NCBI RefSeq assembly: GCF_900112845.1
Contig: NZ_FONG01000012.1
Span: 180,643-244,642, forward strand
Direction of reading: 5' to 3'
DNA from: Actinacidiphila alni
GTDB taxonomy: Bacteria > Actinomycetota > Actinomycetes > Streptomycetales > Streptomycetaceae
DNA: 64,000 nucleotides
Shown piece after piece: positions 33,622-41,641 of this stretch. The first letter of the stretch is position 1. The number at the start of each line of letters is the position of its first letter. Both the position numbers and the translations under genes were made by a program. The notes beneath the pieces were generated by a model that did no database searches, was not told the origin of the DNA, and saw only the letters and a program-made list of their open reading frames with translations.

Positions 33622-33945
33622 TCAGCGGGCCTCGGCCTCGGTCGGCGTGCCGAGCAGGTCGGCGCCCTGGTCGGGCACCGGCGCGGCCTCGCCGGAGCGG
33701 ATCAGCTCGATCCGCATCATGACCTTGGAGCGCAGGTCGGTGGGCACGTCGTCGGAGCCGCAGCACCGCTTGACGAGCTTCTTGACCGCCTGCTCCAGGC
33801 CGTACTTCTCCAGGCACGGGTGGCACTCGTCGAAGTGCTCCTTGAACTTGGCGCAGCTCTCGTCGGGCATCTCGTTGTCGAGATACTCGTAGAGGTGGTC
33901 GAGCACCTCCGAGCAGTCCGTCTCATGTGCGTCGCCGCAACTCAT
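33622..33945 (-). CDS. rsrA: Zinc-binding anti-sigma factor RsrA
   Basis: The 107-residue protein is the redox-sensitive anti-sigma factor of SigR. The ZAS motif HFDECHPC provides His37, Cys41 and Cys44, and Cys11 is the fourth conserved residue. Oxidation forms a disulfide, releases zinc and frees SigR. Its ATG overlaps the sigR stop (ATGA), as in other actinobacteria. The C-terminal 35 residues are variable. Identification is secure. Confidence 0.97.
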   Translation of the reverse strand: MSCGDAHETDCSEVLDHLYEYLDNEMPDESCAKFKEHFDECHPCLEKYGLEQAVKKLVKRCCGSDDVPTDLRSKVMMRIELIRSGEAAPVPDQGADLLGTPTEAEAR

Positions 33946-34805
33946 GAATCCGCGCCCTTCTCATCCGCCGCGCCCGCGGGTACGAGCCCGCGGTCCCTCG
34001 CGTAGTCCTCCAGCAGCTCGCGCAGCTGGCGCCGCCCGCGGTGCAGCCGGGACATCACCGTGCCGATGGGTGTTCCCATGATGTCCGCGATCTCCTTGTA
34101 GGCAAAGCCCTCGACGTCCGCGAGGTAGACCGCGATGCGGAACTCCTCGGGGATGGTCTGGAGCGCCGCCTTCACGTCGGAGTCGGGCAGGTGGTCGAGC
34201 GCCTGCGACTCCGCGGAGCGCAGACCCGTCGACATGTGCGACTCCGCACGCGCGAGCTGCCAGTCCTCGATCTCCTCCGACCCGCTGCGCAGCGGCTCGC
34301 GCTGCTTCTTGCGGTAGGAGTTGATGAAGCTGTTGGTGAGAATGCGGTAGAGCCACGCCTTGAGGTTGGTGCCCTCGCGGAACTGGTGGAAGGAGGCGTA
34401 CGCCTTCGCGTACGTCTCCTGGACGAGGTCTTCCGCATCGGCCGGATTGCGGGTCATCCGCAGCGCGGCCGAGTACATCTGGTCGAGGAAGCCAAGGGCG
34501 TCCCGCTCGAAGCGCTCCGTGCGCTCGGCGCTGCTCTCCTGTGCCGCCTCACCGGACGCACCCGCGTTTTCCGCCGTGCTGTCGTCGGTGCCGGTGACCG
34601 CACCCACCTCCTCAGAAACTCCAGCGCGCCCAAAAGCGGACACGCTCGTTTCGGAGGATATCCCGCGGGAGATCGGCGTGCCGGATGCGCCCTTGCCGTC
34701 GTCCTTGACCGGCCACTCGGCCCAGTTCAGGTAGGGCGCGGCTGCGTCCGGCCGGGCGGTGGCCTGTGCGGCCTCGGCGCGGGGCCGGCAAGCGGCTGAA
34801 ACCAT
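33942..34805 (-). CDS. sigR: ECF sigma factor SigR, including the long SigR' form
   Basis: SigR directs the thiol-oxidative stress regulon. The ECF core (about 190 residues) has region 2 NPADAEDLVQETYAKAYASF and region 4 VEGFAYKEIADIMGTPIGTVMSRL. Two starts are likely. The constitutive form begins at the GTG at 34607 (221 residues), just after GGAGG. The longer SigR' begins at the ATG at 34805 (287 residues) with a 66-residue extension and is served by AAAGG. In S. coelicolor the induced, unstable SigR' isoform has a 55-residue extension made from a SigR-dependent upstream promoter; a matching promoter is present here at 34865-34890. Confidence 0.95.
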   Translation of the reverse strand: MVSAACRPRAEAAQATARPDAAAPYLNWAEWPVKDDGKGASGTPISRGISSETSVSAFGRAGVSEEVGAVTGTDDSTAENAGASGEAAQESSAERTERFERDALGFLDQMYSAALRMTRNPADAEDLVQETYAKAYASFHQFREGTNLKAWLYRILTNSFINSYRKKQREPLRSGSEEIEDWQLARAESHMSTGLRSAESQALDHLPDSDVKAALQTIPEEFRIAVYLADVEGFAYKEIADIMGTPIGTVMSRLHRGRRQLRELLEDYARDRGLVPAGAADEKGADS

Positions 34806-34864
34806 GCGGCTGCCTTTCTCACCAGATGCTTCGTTCACTGCTGGAACGTTCTGACGATTCGCAC

Positions 34865-34890
34865 AACGCCTGCCGTGCGCGGCTCATTCC
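34865..34890 (-). promoter_or_regulatory. SigR-dependent promoter of sigR
   Basis: On the minus strand GGAAT and GTT are separated by exactly 18 bp, the SigR consensus. Transcription would start near 34858, about 50 bp before the SigR' ATG, giving positive autoregulation. Confidence 0.8.
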
Positions 34891-34968
34891 CGGCCGTCCC
34901 TTGCGCCGTACGGGCCGCGCCCCGGCCGGCGCCTCGGTCGGCACCTCGGCCGACAGCAGCGCAGTGAT

Positions 34969-34996
34969 GGCAACCACGTTTGCCGCCGTGGCAAAC
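34969..34996. promoter_or_regulatory. Operator with three half-sites before the XRE-cupin gene
   Basis: Half-sites GGCAAC (34969), GTTTGCC (34978) and GGCAAAC (34990) are arranged so that the last two form a 19-bp palindrome ending 8 bp before the ATG. This suits autoregulation by the encoded HTH protein. Confidence 0.6.
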
Positions 34997-35004
34997 TCGA
35001 CGGC

Positions 35005-35628
35005 ATGAAGAACGCCGCGCGGAAGATGGAGCCGAACGGGTCGGACCGCACCGACGAGGGCGTCGAGCGCACGCTCGCCGAGGTCGGGCCGCGGCTGCGG
35101 GCGGCGCGGCTGGAGCGCGGGGTGACGCTGTCGGCGCTGGCCGAGGCGACCGGGATCTCGGTGAGCACGCTGTCCCGGCTGGAGTCGGGGCAGCGGCGCG
35201 CGACCCTGGAACTGCTGCTGCCGCTGGCCCGCGCCCATCAGATGCCGCTGGACGAACTGGTGGGCGCGCCGGAGGTCGGCGACCCGCGGGTGCGGGCGGT
35301 GCCGCGGAAGATGGAGCACATGACCGTCCTGCCGCTGACCCGGCAGCCCGGCGCCCTTCAGGCGTACAAAATGATCATCGAGCCGGGCAAGCCGTGTGAC
35401 GGACAGCGCACCCACGAGGGTTACGAGTGGATCTATGTGCTCTCCGGGCGGCTGCGGCTGCTGCTCGCCGACAAGGACCTGGTGATGCGGGCCGGTGAGG
35501 CGGCGGAGTTCGACACCCGGCTGCCGCACTGGTTCGGTCCCGCCGACGACGCGCCCGTGGAGGTGCTCAGCCTTTTCGGCCGCCAGGGCGAGCGGATGCA
35601 TGTCCGAGCCCGGCCAGCCAGTCGCTGA
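35005..35628 (+). CDS. XRE-family regulator with C-terminal cupin domain
   Basis: The 207-residue protein has a lambda-repressor-like HTH (residues 25-85, ERGVTLSALAEATGISVSTLSRLESGQR) and a cupin barrel (about 110-195, THEGYEWIYVLSGRLRLLL and RLPHWFGPA). Cupin HTH proteins sense small molecules or metals. A palindrome directly before the start suggests self-control and a very short leader. Its 3' end overlaps the convergent hydrolase gene by 62 bp. It is divergent from sigR. Confidence 0.9.
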   Translation: MKNAARKMEPNGSDRTDEGVERTLAEVGPRLRAARLERGVTLSALAEATGISVSTLSRLESGQRRATLELLLPLARAHQMPLDELVGAPEVGDPRVRAVPRKMEHMTVLPLTRQPGALQAYKMIIEPGKPCDGQRTHEGYEWIYVLSGRLRLLLADKDLVMRAGEAAEFDTRLPHWFGPADDAPVEVLSLFGRQGERMHVRARPASR

Positions 35629-36268
35629 CCGCGTCCGTCAGGACGGCGAGCGCCGCGTCCTGCGTCAGTTCGGCGCGCTTGGGCACGGCGAAGGAGTGGT
35701 CGCCGTACGGCACCTCGGCCGGCGCGTACCCGGGCGGGAATTCGGCGGGCCGCCCGAAGGTGTCGTTGCCGCCCTGCACGATCAGCAGCGGTCCCGCGGC
35801 CGCGCCCAGGTCCAGTTCCGCCGCCCGTGACTTCTCGGGCTTGCCCGGCGGGTGCAGCGGGAAGGACAGCGCGAGCACAGCGGCGGCGCCCAGCTCCTTG
35901 GCCGTACGGCAGGCCACCCGGGCGCCCGCGCTGCGCCCGCCCGCGATCACCGGCAGCCCGGGCTTCGCCAGTGCGGGCCACAGCCCGGCCCAGCCGGCGT
36001 CCAGCGTCTTCGGCGCGGGCGCCAGTTTCCTGCCCGCGACCCGCCAGGGCTGCTCGACCAGCGCCACGCTGACGCCGAGCGCGGGCAGCGCGGCGGCGAG
36101 CGCGACCAGATCGCGCGCCTCGATCCCGCCGCCCGCTCCGTGGCCCAGCGCCAGGACGCTGCGGGCGGCGCGGGGTGCCCGGTGCCAGGTGACGCGGGCC
36201 TCGCCCGCGGGGGTGTCGACCGTTTCCGTGGCCGAGGGGGCCGTCCGTGCTGTCTGTGAACTGGTCAT
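35567..36268 (-). CDS. Alpha/beta hydrolase (Tex30/KANL3-like family)
   Basis: The 233-residue protein has an alpha/beta hydrolase fold: LALGHGAGGGI as oxyanion region near residue 40, the nucleophile elbow GGRSAGARVA (serine near residue 112), the acid region VQGGNDTFG and the histidine in PYGDHSFAV. The natural substrate is unknown; the family contains esterases and dienelactone-like hydrolases. Its ATG overlaps the stop of the SRAP gene by one base, so they are co-transcribed. It overlaps the XRE-cupin gene tail-to-tail. Confidence 0.85.
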   Translation of the reverse strand: MTSSQTARTAPSATETVDTPAGEARVTWHRAPRAARSVLALGHGAGGGIEARDLVALAAALPALGVSVALVEQPWRVAGRKLAPAPKTLDAGWAGLWPALAKPGLPVIAGGRSAGARVACRTAKELGAAAVLALSFPLHPPGKPEKSRAAELDLGAAAGPLLIVQGGNDTFGRPAEFPPGYAPAEVPYGDHSFAVPKRAELTQDAALAVLTDAVSDWLAGLGHASARPGGRKG

Positions 36269-37083
36269 CAGAACAGCGTCTCCTCCTCGGGTGCCTCCAG
36301 CTCGGCAAGCAGCTCCGGGCCGTTGTTCTTCACACTGCTCACACCGGTGCCCACCGGATAGGCGCGCATCAGTCCGCCCGGCGGCGGCGCGAGCAGCGCG
36401 CCGATCGCGTCGGGGTCGGTGGTGGCCGGGTCGAGCCAGGCGTCCCAGCGGTCCGGCGTCATCATCAGCGGCATCCGCGGGTGGATGTCGGACAGCGACC
36501 GCGGGCCGTGCCCGGCGAATCCGGCCAGCGGGTCGGTCTCGGCCGCGGTGGTGATCACCGTGCAGGTCGCCCACCAGGCCAGCGGGTGGTCGTCGGGCAG
36601 CGTTCGGTCCCGCCAGAATTCGTACAGTCCGGCCATCGCCATGACCGAGCCGTCGGCGGGTGTGACGAAATACGGCTGTTTGCGGGACCGCTTCTTGCGG
36701 CCCTGCTCCTCCAGCGCGCGCTCCTCGGGGGCCGTGACCCACTCGTAGTAGCCGTCGGCCGGTATCAGGCAGCGCCGGGCGGCCAGCGCGCGGCGGTAGG
36801 ACGGCTTCTCGTGCACCGTCTCGGCCCGCGCGTTGATCATCTTGGCGGCGCCGTCGGGTGATTTCGCCCACGACGGGACCAGGCCCCAGCGCAGCACGCG
36901 CATTTGTCTCACCGGTTCCGTGGAACCGGAGTCGCGCACCGGACGGTCAAGAACGGCATAGACGTCCTTCGTCGGCGCGACGTTCCAATCGGGGGCGAGG
37001 GTCTCGGTGGAGTCCCACTGACGGACTTCGAAGAGTCCCGCGAGGTCCTCCGGTTTCCGGCTCGCCGCGTATCGACCGCACAT
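36268..37083 (-). CDS. SOS-response associated peptidase (SRAP, HMCES/YedK family)
   Basis: The 271-residue protein starts MCGRYA, with catalytic Cys2 exposed after Met removal; WNVAPT, AKMINARAET, GYYEW and IHPRMP supply the other conserved residues. SRAP proteins bind covalently to abasic sites in single-stranded DNA to shield them during replication. A lysine/arginine insert (EEQGRKKRSRKQPYF) near residue 130 is common in actinobacteria. It is the first gene of a two-gene operon with the hydrolase. Confidence 0.94.
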   Translation of the reverse strand: MCGRYAASRKPEDLAGLFEVRQWDSTETLAPDWNVAPTKDVYAVLDRPVRDSGSTEPVRQMRVLRWGLVPSWAKSPDGAAKMINARAETVHEKPSYRRALAARRCLIPADGYYEWVTAPEERALEEQGRKKRSRKQPYFVTPADGSVMAMAGLYEFWRDRTLPDDHPLAWWATCTVITTAAETDPLAGFAGHGPRSLSDIHPRMPLMMTPDRWDAWLDPATTDPDAIGALLAPPPGGLMRAYPVGTGVSSVKNNGPELLAELEAPEEETLF

Positions 37084-37146
37084 AGGTGCCAGACTGCCAC
37101 GACCGTGGACCCGAATGGCCCAACAGCCCCCGTCGGTTCCCTGGAG

Positions 37147-37202
37147 CGAGGACCGAACCGAGTCATGGAGGACAGAGTCATGGAGGACCGAACCGAGTCA
37201 TG
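37147..37202 (+). repeat. Tandem repeat carrying ribosome-site and start-codon units
   Basis: Three copies of a GAGGAC(CGAACC)GAGTCATG unit stand head to tail (ATG codons at 37165, 37180 and 37200). The middle copy lacks five bases, so it shifts frame relative to the last ATG. Confidence 0.8.
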
Positions 37203-37203
37203 A
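37165..37203 (+). CDS. Possible 12-codon upstream ORF coupled to the M50 protease gene
   Basis: The first two repeat ATGs are in one frame and would encode MEDRVMEDRTES, ending in a TGA that overlaps the ATG of the membrane protease gene (ATGA). A GGAGCGAGG sequence precedes the first ATG. The arrangement looks like translational coupling through a leader peptide. Translation is not proven. Confidence 0.4.
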   Translation: MEDRVMEDRTES

Positions 37204-37913
37204 ACGTCGCGAGCATCACCGAGATGTGGGACCGGCTGACGGGGACGCAGCCCGATCCGTCGCGCTGGCTGATCGGGGCGACGGCGCTGCTGGCGCTGGC
37301 CGCGGTGCTGGTGCGCGGCGTCTGGCACGTCACGCGCAATGCGGTGACCATCGCCCACGAGGGCGGCCACGGCCTGCTGGCGCTGCTCACCGGCCGCCGT
37401 CTGGAGGGCATACGCCTGCACTCGGACACCTCGGGCCTGACCGTCTCGCGGGGCAGGCCGCGCGGTCCCGGCATGGTGCTGACGGCCGCCGCCGGGTACA
37501 CCGCGCCGCCGCTGCTCGGCCTGGCGGGCGCGGCCCTGCTGGCCGCCGGGCACATCACCGCGCTGCTGTGGGGCGCCACCGCGCTGCTGCTGGTCATGCT
37601 GGTGATGATCCGCAACGCGTACGGGGCGCTGACCGTGGTGATCACCGGCGCGCTGTTCCTGCTGGTGTCCTGGCTGACCAAGGCGCAGGTGCAGGCGGCC
37701 TTCGCGTATCTGGTGGTGTGGTTCCTGCTGGTCGGCGGCGCCCGGCCGGTCTTCGAGCTGCAGAGTACCCGGCGCCGCGAGCGCTCGGGCACCTCGGACG
37801 CCGACCAGCTCGCCCGGCTCACCCACACCCCGGCGGCGCTGTGGCTGCTCCTCTTCTACGCGGTCGCCATCTGCTCCCTGATCGGCGGCGCCCGCTGGCT
37901 GCTGCTCCAGTAG
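37200..37913 (+). CDS. M50-family membrane metalloprotease
   Basis: The 237-residue protein has about six membrane helices and the zinc motif HEGGH at residues 52-56 (HExxH form) in TIAHEGGHGLLALLTG. The second motif of site-2 proteases (NxxPxxxLDG) is absent, so this is the short M50B-like branch whose function is not established. The ATG at 37200 lies at the end of a tandem repeat and overlaps the stop of a small upstream ORF. It diverges from the SRAP operon. Confidence 0.85.
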   Translation: MNVASITEMWDRLTGTQPDPSRWLIGATALLALAAVLVRGVWHVTRNAVTIAHEGGHGLLALLTGRRLEGIRLHSDTSGLTVSRGRPRGPGMVLTAAAGYTAPPLLGLAGAALLAAGHITALLWGATALLLVMLVMIRNAYGALTVVITGALFLLVSWLTKAQVQAAFAYLVVWFLLVGGARPVFELQSTRRRERSGTSDADQLARLTHTPAALWLLLFYAVAICSLIGGARWLLLQ

Positions 37914-38077
37914 GCGCCGGACGGGTCCTGCGGCTGCGACCGGCCGCGCGAACGGGGCCCGCGGGCGGCGGGTCCCGGGCACACGACTGGCCGAGAGTAG
38001 TGGCACCCCGTTACCGGCAGGTTTCCGCGCTTTCGCCGTCCTATCTCCCCGTACCCGAGCCACTACGCTTGGGCCCC

Positions 38078-39415
38078 ATGAGCGACAGCACCGCGCAGAC
38101 CACCCTCTGGCCGGCCCCGACCGCGCCCCGCGCCGTGGACGCGACCGTCACGGTGCCCGGTTCGAAGTCGGTGACCAACCGCGCGCTGGTGCTCGCCGCC
38201 CACTCCACCGAGCCCGGCTGGCTGCGCCGCCCGCTGCGCAGCCGGGACACCGTCCTGATGGCCGACGCGCTGCGCGCCATGGGCGTGCAGATCGAGGAGA
38301 CGGTCAATCCGGCCGGCGGCGAGGCGTGGCGGATCATCCCCACCGGGCTGCACGGCCCGGCCACGATCGACGTCGGCAACGCCGGCACCGTGATGCGCTT
38401 CCTGCCGCCGGTCGCCGCGCTCGCCGACGGCCCGGTCCGGTTCCGGGGCGACGCGCGGGCGTACGAGCGCCCGCTGCACGGCGTGATCGACGCGCTGCGC
38501 GCGCTGGGCGCCCGGATCGACGACGAGGGCCGCGGCGCGCTGCCGCTGACCGTCAACGGCGCGGGCTCGCTGGCCGGCGGCAGCGTGTCCGTGGACGCGT
38601 CGGACTCCTCGCAGTTCGTCAGCGCGCTGCTGCTGTCGGCGCCGCGCTTCAACCAGGGCCTGGAACTGCGGCACACCGGCCGTACGCTGCCGTCGCTGCC
38701 GCACATCCGGATGACCGTGGACATGCTGCGCAAGGCCGGCGCCAAGGTGGACGCGCCGCAGGACGGCGGCGAGAGCAATGTGTGGCGGGTGGCGCCGAGC
38801 GCGCTGCTCGGCCGGGACCTGACCGTGGAGCCCGATCTGTCGAACGCGGCGCCCTTCCTGGCCGCCGCCCTGGTCACCGGTGGCCGGGTGACGATTCCCG
38901 GCTGGCCGCGCCGCACCACCCAGCCGGGTGACGCGCTGCGCACCCTGTTCACCGCGATGGGTGGCTCGTACGAGCTGACCGACCGGGGGCTGACCTTCAC
39001 CGGCGGCGGCCGGGTCATCGGGCTGACCGCCGATCTGCACGAGGTGGGCGAGCTGGCCCCGGTGATCGCGGCGGTCGCCGCGCTCGCGGACGGCGAGAGC
39101 GTGCTGTCCGGCATCGGGCACCTGCGGCTGCACGAGACGGACCGGCTGGCGGCGCTGGCCAAGGAGATCAACGAACTGGGCGGCGACGTCACCGAGACCG
39201 AGGACGGCCTGCGGATCCGCCCGGTCCCGCTGCACGGCGGGATCTTCCACACCTACGAGGACCACCGGCTGGCCACCGCCGCCGCGGTGCTCGGCCTGGC
39301 CGTCGACGGTGTGCAGATCGAGAACGTGGCGACGACCGCGAAGACGCTGCCCGAATTCCCCGACCTGTGGACGGACATGCTGGCGGGCGCCGCTCCCGTG
39401 CCGGGGCGGGGCTGA
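38078..39415 (+). CDS. aroA: 3-phosphoshikimate 1-carboxyvinyltransferase (EPSP synthase)
   Basis: The 445-residue enzyme performs the sixth step of the shikimate pathway, joining shikimate-3-phosphate and phosphoenolpyruvate. Signatures are PGSKSVTNRALVLAA near residue 28, VGNAGTVMRFLPP near 101, HIRMTVDML, and the C-terminal HTYEDHRLATA with the catalytic ETDRL before it. The ATG at 38078 is the conserved MSDST start; the frame is open upstream. It precedes rsgA by 9 bp and is probably co-transcribed with it. Confidence 0.96.
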   Translation: MSDSTAQTTLWPAPTAPRAVDATVTVPGSKSVTNRALVLAAHSTEPGWLRRPLRSRDTVLMADALRAMGVQIEETVNPAGGEAWRIIPTGLHGPATIDVGNAGTVMRFLPPVAALADGPVRFRGDARAYERPLHGVIDALRALGARIDDEGRGALPLTVNGAGSLAGGSVSVDASDSSQFVSALLLSAPRFNQGLELRHTGRTLPSLPHIRMTVDMLRKAGAKVDAPQDGGESNVWRVAPSALLGRDLTVEPDLSNAAPFLAAALVTGGRVTIPGWPRRTTQPGDALRTLFTAMGGSYELTDRGLTFTGGGRVIGLTADLHEVGELAPVIAAVAALADGESVLSGIGHLRLHETDRLAALAKEINELGGDVTETEDGLRIRPVPLHGGIFHTYEDHRLATAAAVLGLAVDGVQIENVATTAKTLPEFPDLWTDMLAGAAPVPGRG

Positions 39416-39424
39416 GGGACCGTC

Positions 39425-40426
39425 ATGCGCCGCTACGGAAAGAACCCCGACGAGGACGACGTCAGGATCCGCCCCAACAGCAAGGGGAACCGGCCGCGGT
39501 CCACGATCCGCCCCAAGCACGAGGACGCCGCCGAGGGCATGGTGCTGACCGTGGACCGCGGCCGGCTGACCGTCCTGGTCGAGGACCGCGAGGTCGTCGC
39601 GATGAAGGCCCGCGAACTGGGCCGCAAGGCGACCGTGGTCGGCGACCGGGTGGCGGTGGTCGGCGACCTGTCCGGCGCGAAGGACACGCTGGCGCGGATC
39701 GTCCGGATCGAGCCGCGTACGTCGGTGCTGCGGCGGACCGCGGACGACACCGACCCGTTCGAGCGGGTGGTGGTCGCCAACGCCGACCAGCTCGCGATCG
39801 TCACCGCGCTCGCCGATCCCGAGCCGCGCCCGCGGATGATCGACCGCTGCCTGGTCGCGGCCTACGACGCGGGCCTGACCCCGCTGCTGGTGCTCACCAA
39901 GTCCGATCTGGCCTCGCCGGAACCGCTGCTGGAGACGTACGGCGCGCTGGACCTGGCGTATGTGGTGACCACCAGGGACGACTTCCTGACCGGTGGCGTC
40001 GACCAGGTGCGCGAGCGGCTGACCGGGCACGTCACCGCCTTCGTCGGGCACAGCGGGGTCGGGAAGACCACGCTGGTCAACGCGCTGGTGGAGCGTCAGC
40101 GTACGACCGGCTCGGTGAACGCGGTGACCGGCCGCGGCCGGCACACCACCACCTCGGCGCTGGCGCTGCCGCTGCCGGGCGACACGGGCTGGGTGATCGA
40201 CACCCCGGGCGTGCGCTCGTTCGGGCTGCACCACATCGACCCGTCGCGCGTCATCCACGCCTTCCCCGACCTGGAGCCGGGCACCGAGGAGTGCCCGCGC
40301 GGCTGTTCGCACGACGAGCCCGACTGCGCGCTGGACGACTGGGTGGCGGCGGGGCACGCCGAACCGGCCCGGCTGGACTCGCTGCGGCGGCTGCTGGCCA
40401 CCCGCGAGCGCCGCGAAGGGGACTGA
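39425..40426 (+). CDS. rsgA: Ribosome small-subunit-dependent GTPase RsgA
   Basis: The 333-residue protein is a circularly permuted GTPase that helps mature the 30S subunit. An OB-fold (about residues 35-95) is followed by LTKSD (G4), GHSGVGKTTL (G1) and IDTPGVRSFG (G3), in permuted order, then a C-terminal zinc-knuckle region ECPRGCSHDEPDCAL. It follows aroA closely. The N-terminal 30 residues are basic, suited to contact with rRNA. Confidence 0.96.
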   Translation: MRRYGKNPDEDDVRIRPNSKGNRPRSTIRPKHEDAAEGMVLTVDRGRLTVLVEDREVVAMKARELGRKATVVGDRVAVVGDLSGAKDTLARIVRIEPRTSVLRRTADDTDPFERVVVANADQLAIVTALADPEPRPRMIDRCLVAAYDAGLTPLLVLTKSDLASPEPLLETYGALDLAYVVTTRDDFLTGGVDQVRERLTGHVTAFVGHSGVGKTTLVNALVERQRTTGSVNAVTGRGRHTTTSALALPLPGDTGWVIDTPGVRSFGLHHIDPSRVIHAFPDLEPGTEECPRGCSHDEPDCALDDWVAAGHAEPARLDSLRRLLATRERREGD

Positions 40427-40605
40427 CGGCCCGTCCGCCGGGTACGCGTACGGCGTGTCCCTGGAGCTGCCACGGCGCTTCCACGGCGTGTCCCCGGAGC
40501 TTCCGCGTCCCTTTGGGCAACCGGAGGGGCGGTTTCCGGGCAGGCTGTGTGATGATCGACACCGCACACAGGGTCCGGAGACGGAGTGGGAACGGGAGGC
40601 ATCCG
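40427..40605 (+). promoter_or_regulatory. SMR gene leader with a 33-bp near-repeat
   Basis: ACGGCGTGTCCC occurs at 40450 and again at 40483, each followed by a GGAGCT segment, giving two similar 33-bp units. A stem CTGTGTG/CACACAG lies at 40542-40569. The pattern does not match any guanidine riboswitch class that I know, although SMR genes are frequent targets of those. Confidence 0.4.
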
Positions 40606-40929
40606 ATGGCCTGGCTGCTCGTGGTGGTCGCAGGCATCCTCGAAACGGGGTTCGCGGTCTGCCTCAAGCTGTCGCACGGCTTCACCCGGATCTGGCCGAC
40701 CATCGCCTTCTGCCTGTTCGCGCTCGGCTCCTTCGGCCTGCTGACGCTGTCGCTGAAGAAGCTGGACGTCGGCCCGGCGTACGCCGTGTGGACCGGCATC
40801 GGAGCGGCCGGCACCGCGATCTACGGCATGGTCTTCCTCGGCGACATCGTCTCGACGCTGAAGATCGTGTCCATCTCCTTCGTCATCGTCGGCGTGATCG
40901 GCCTTCAGATCTCGGGCTCCGCGCACTGA
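40606..40929 (+). CDS. Small multidrug resistance (SMR) family transporter
   Basis: The 107-residue protein has four membrane helices and the essential Glu13 in helix 1 (ILETGF). SMR proteins export cationic drugs or guanidinium in exchange for protons as antiparallel dimers. The sequence resembles SugE/Gdx-type proteins (AYAVWTGIGAAGTAIYGMVFLGD), which are guanidinium exporters in several bacteria. The ATG follows GGGAGG. The convergent TetR gene may regulate it. Confidence 0.93.
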   Translation: MAWLLVVVAGILETGFAVCLKLSHGFTRIWPTIAFCLFALGSFGLLTLSLKKLDVGPAYAVWTGIGAAGTAIYGMVFLGDIVSTLKIVSISFVIVGVIGLQISGSAH

Positions 40930-40944
40930 CGCCGCACCCCGCCG

Positions 40945-41493
40945 TTACGTCCCGTCCCCCGTCGCGGGCCACGACAGCAGGCTCCGTACGAGCTGCGCCA
41001 CCCGCAGGCACGCCTCCTCGTCGCTGGCGGCGGGCGCGATCACGTACGACAGGGTGAGCCGGATCGCCGCCTCGCAGGCCCAGCCGATGTCCTGCGGCCG
41101 CAGCCGCGGATAGCCGCGCACCAGGGCGTCGACCGTACGCCGTTTGAGTGCTTCGACCAGGCCGCCGTCCGCGTCGGTGAGGGCGGTCTGCACCACCGGG
41201 CTGCGCCGCGCGGACCGCAGGGTCCAGCCCGCGGCGCCGGCGAAGCACTCCCCCGCGTCCGCGCCGACCCGGCCGGCCGCCGCCAACTCCCGGTCCACGC
41301 CCGCCAGATAGCCGTCGGTCTCGCGCCGGGCCAGAGCGCGCGCGAGCCCTTCCTTGCTGCTGAACTCGTTGTAGAGAGTCTGCCGCGACACCCCGGCCGC
41401 CGCCGCCACCTCGACCATCCGGACGGCTTCCCACGGCCGTTGGCCGAGCGCGGCGAAGGCCGCGTCCAGAAGGGATTCCCGCGCTGTCGGCAT
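40945..41493 (-). CDS. TetR-family transcriptional regulator
   Basis: The 182-residue protein has an N-terminal TetR HTH (AARESLLDAAFAALGQ-like helix 1, then VEVAAAAGVSRQTLYNEFSSKEGLARAL) and a ligand-binding C-terminal domain. Two adjacent ATG codons follow GGAGG; the second (41493) has the better spacing. It is convergent with the SMR pump, a typical neighbour of efflux regulators, and divergent from hisN. The ligand is unknown. Confidence 0.9.
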   Translation of the reverse strand: MPTARESLLDAAFAALGQRPWEAVRMVEVAAAAGVSRQTLYNEFSSKEGLARALARRETDGYLAGVDRELAAAGRVGADAGECFAGAAGWTLRSARRSPVVQTALTDADGGLVEALKRRTVDALVRGYPRLRPQDIGWACEAAIRLTLSYVIAPAASDEEACLRVAQLVRSLLSWPATGDGT

Positions 41494-41641
41494 CATTGCC
41501 TCCAAGGCGCCACGAAGTGTCCGCGACGACGCGCGCGGACAGCGGCCGTCCGGAAAGAATTGACGCGCTGTCCGGGTCTGTCAAGGTTGCGCGCACGTCC
41601 GAGATGGCCGGGGACCAGGCGGGATCGCTACTGTTCGGCTC

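Noticed and set aside
40427..40605. Guanidine riboswitch before the SMR gene
   Set aside because: The repeated ACGG segments do not sit in hairpin loops as mini-ykkC requires, and no ykkC core is present.
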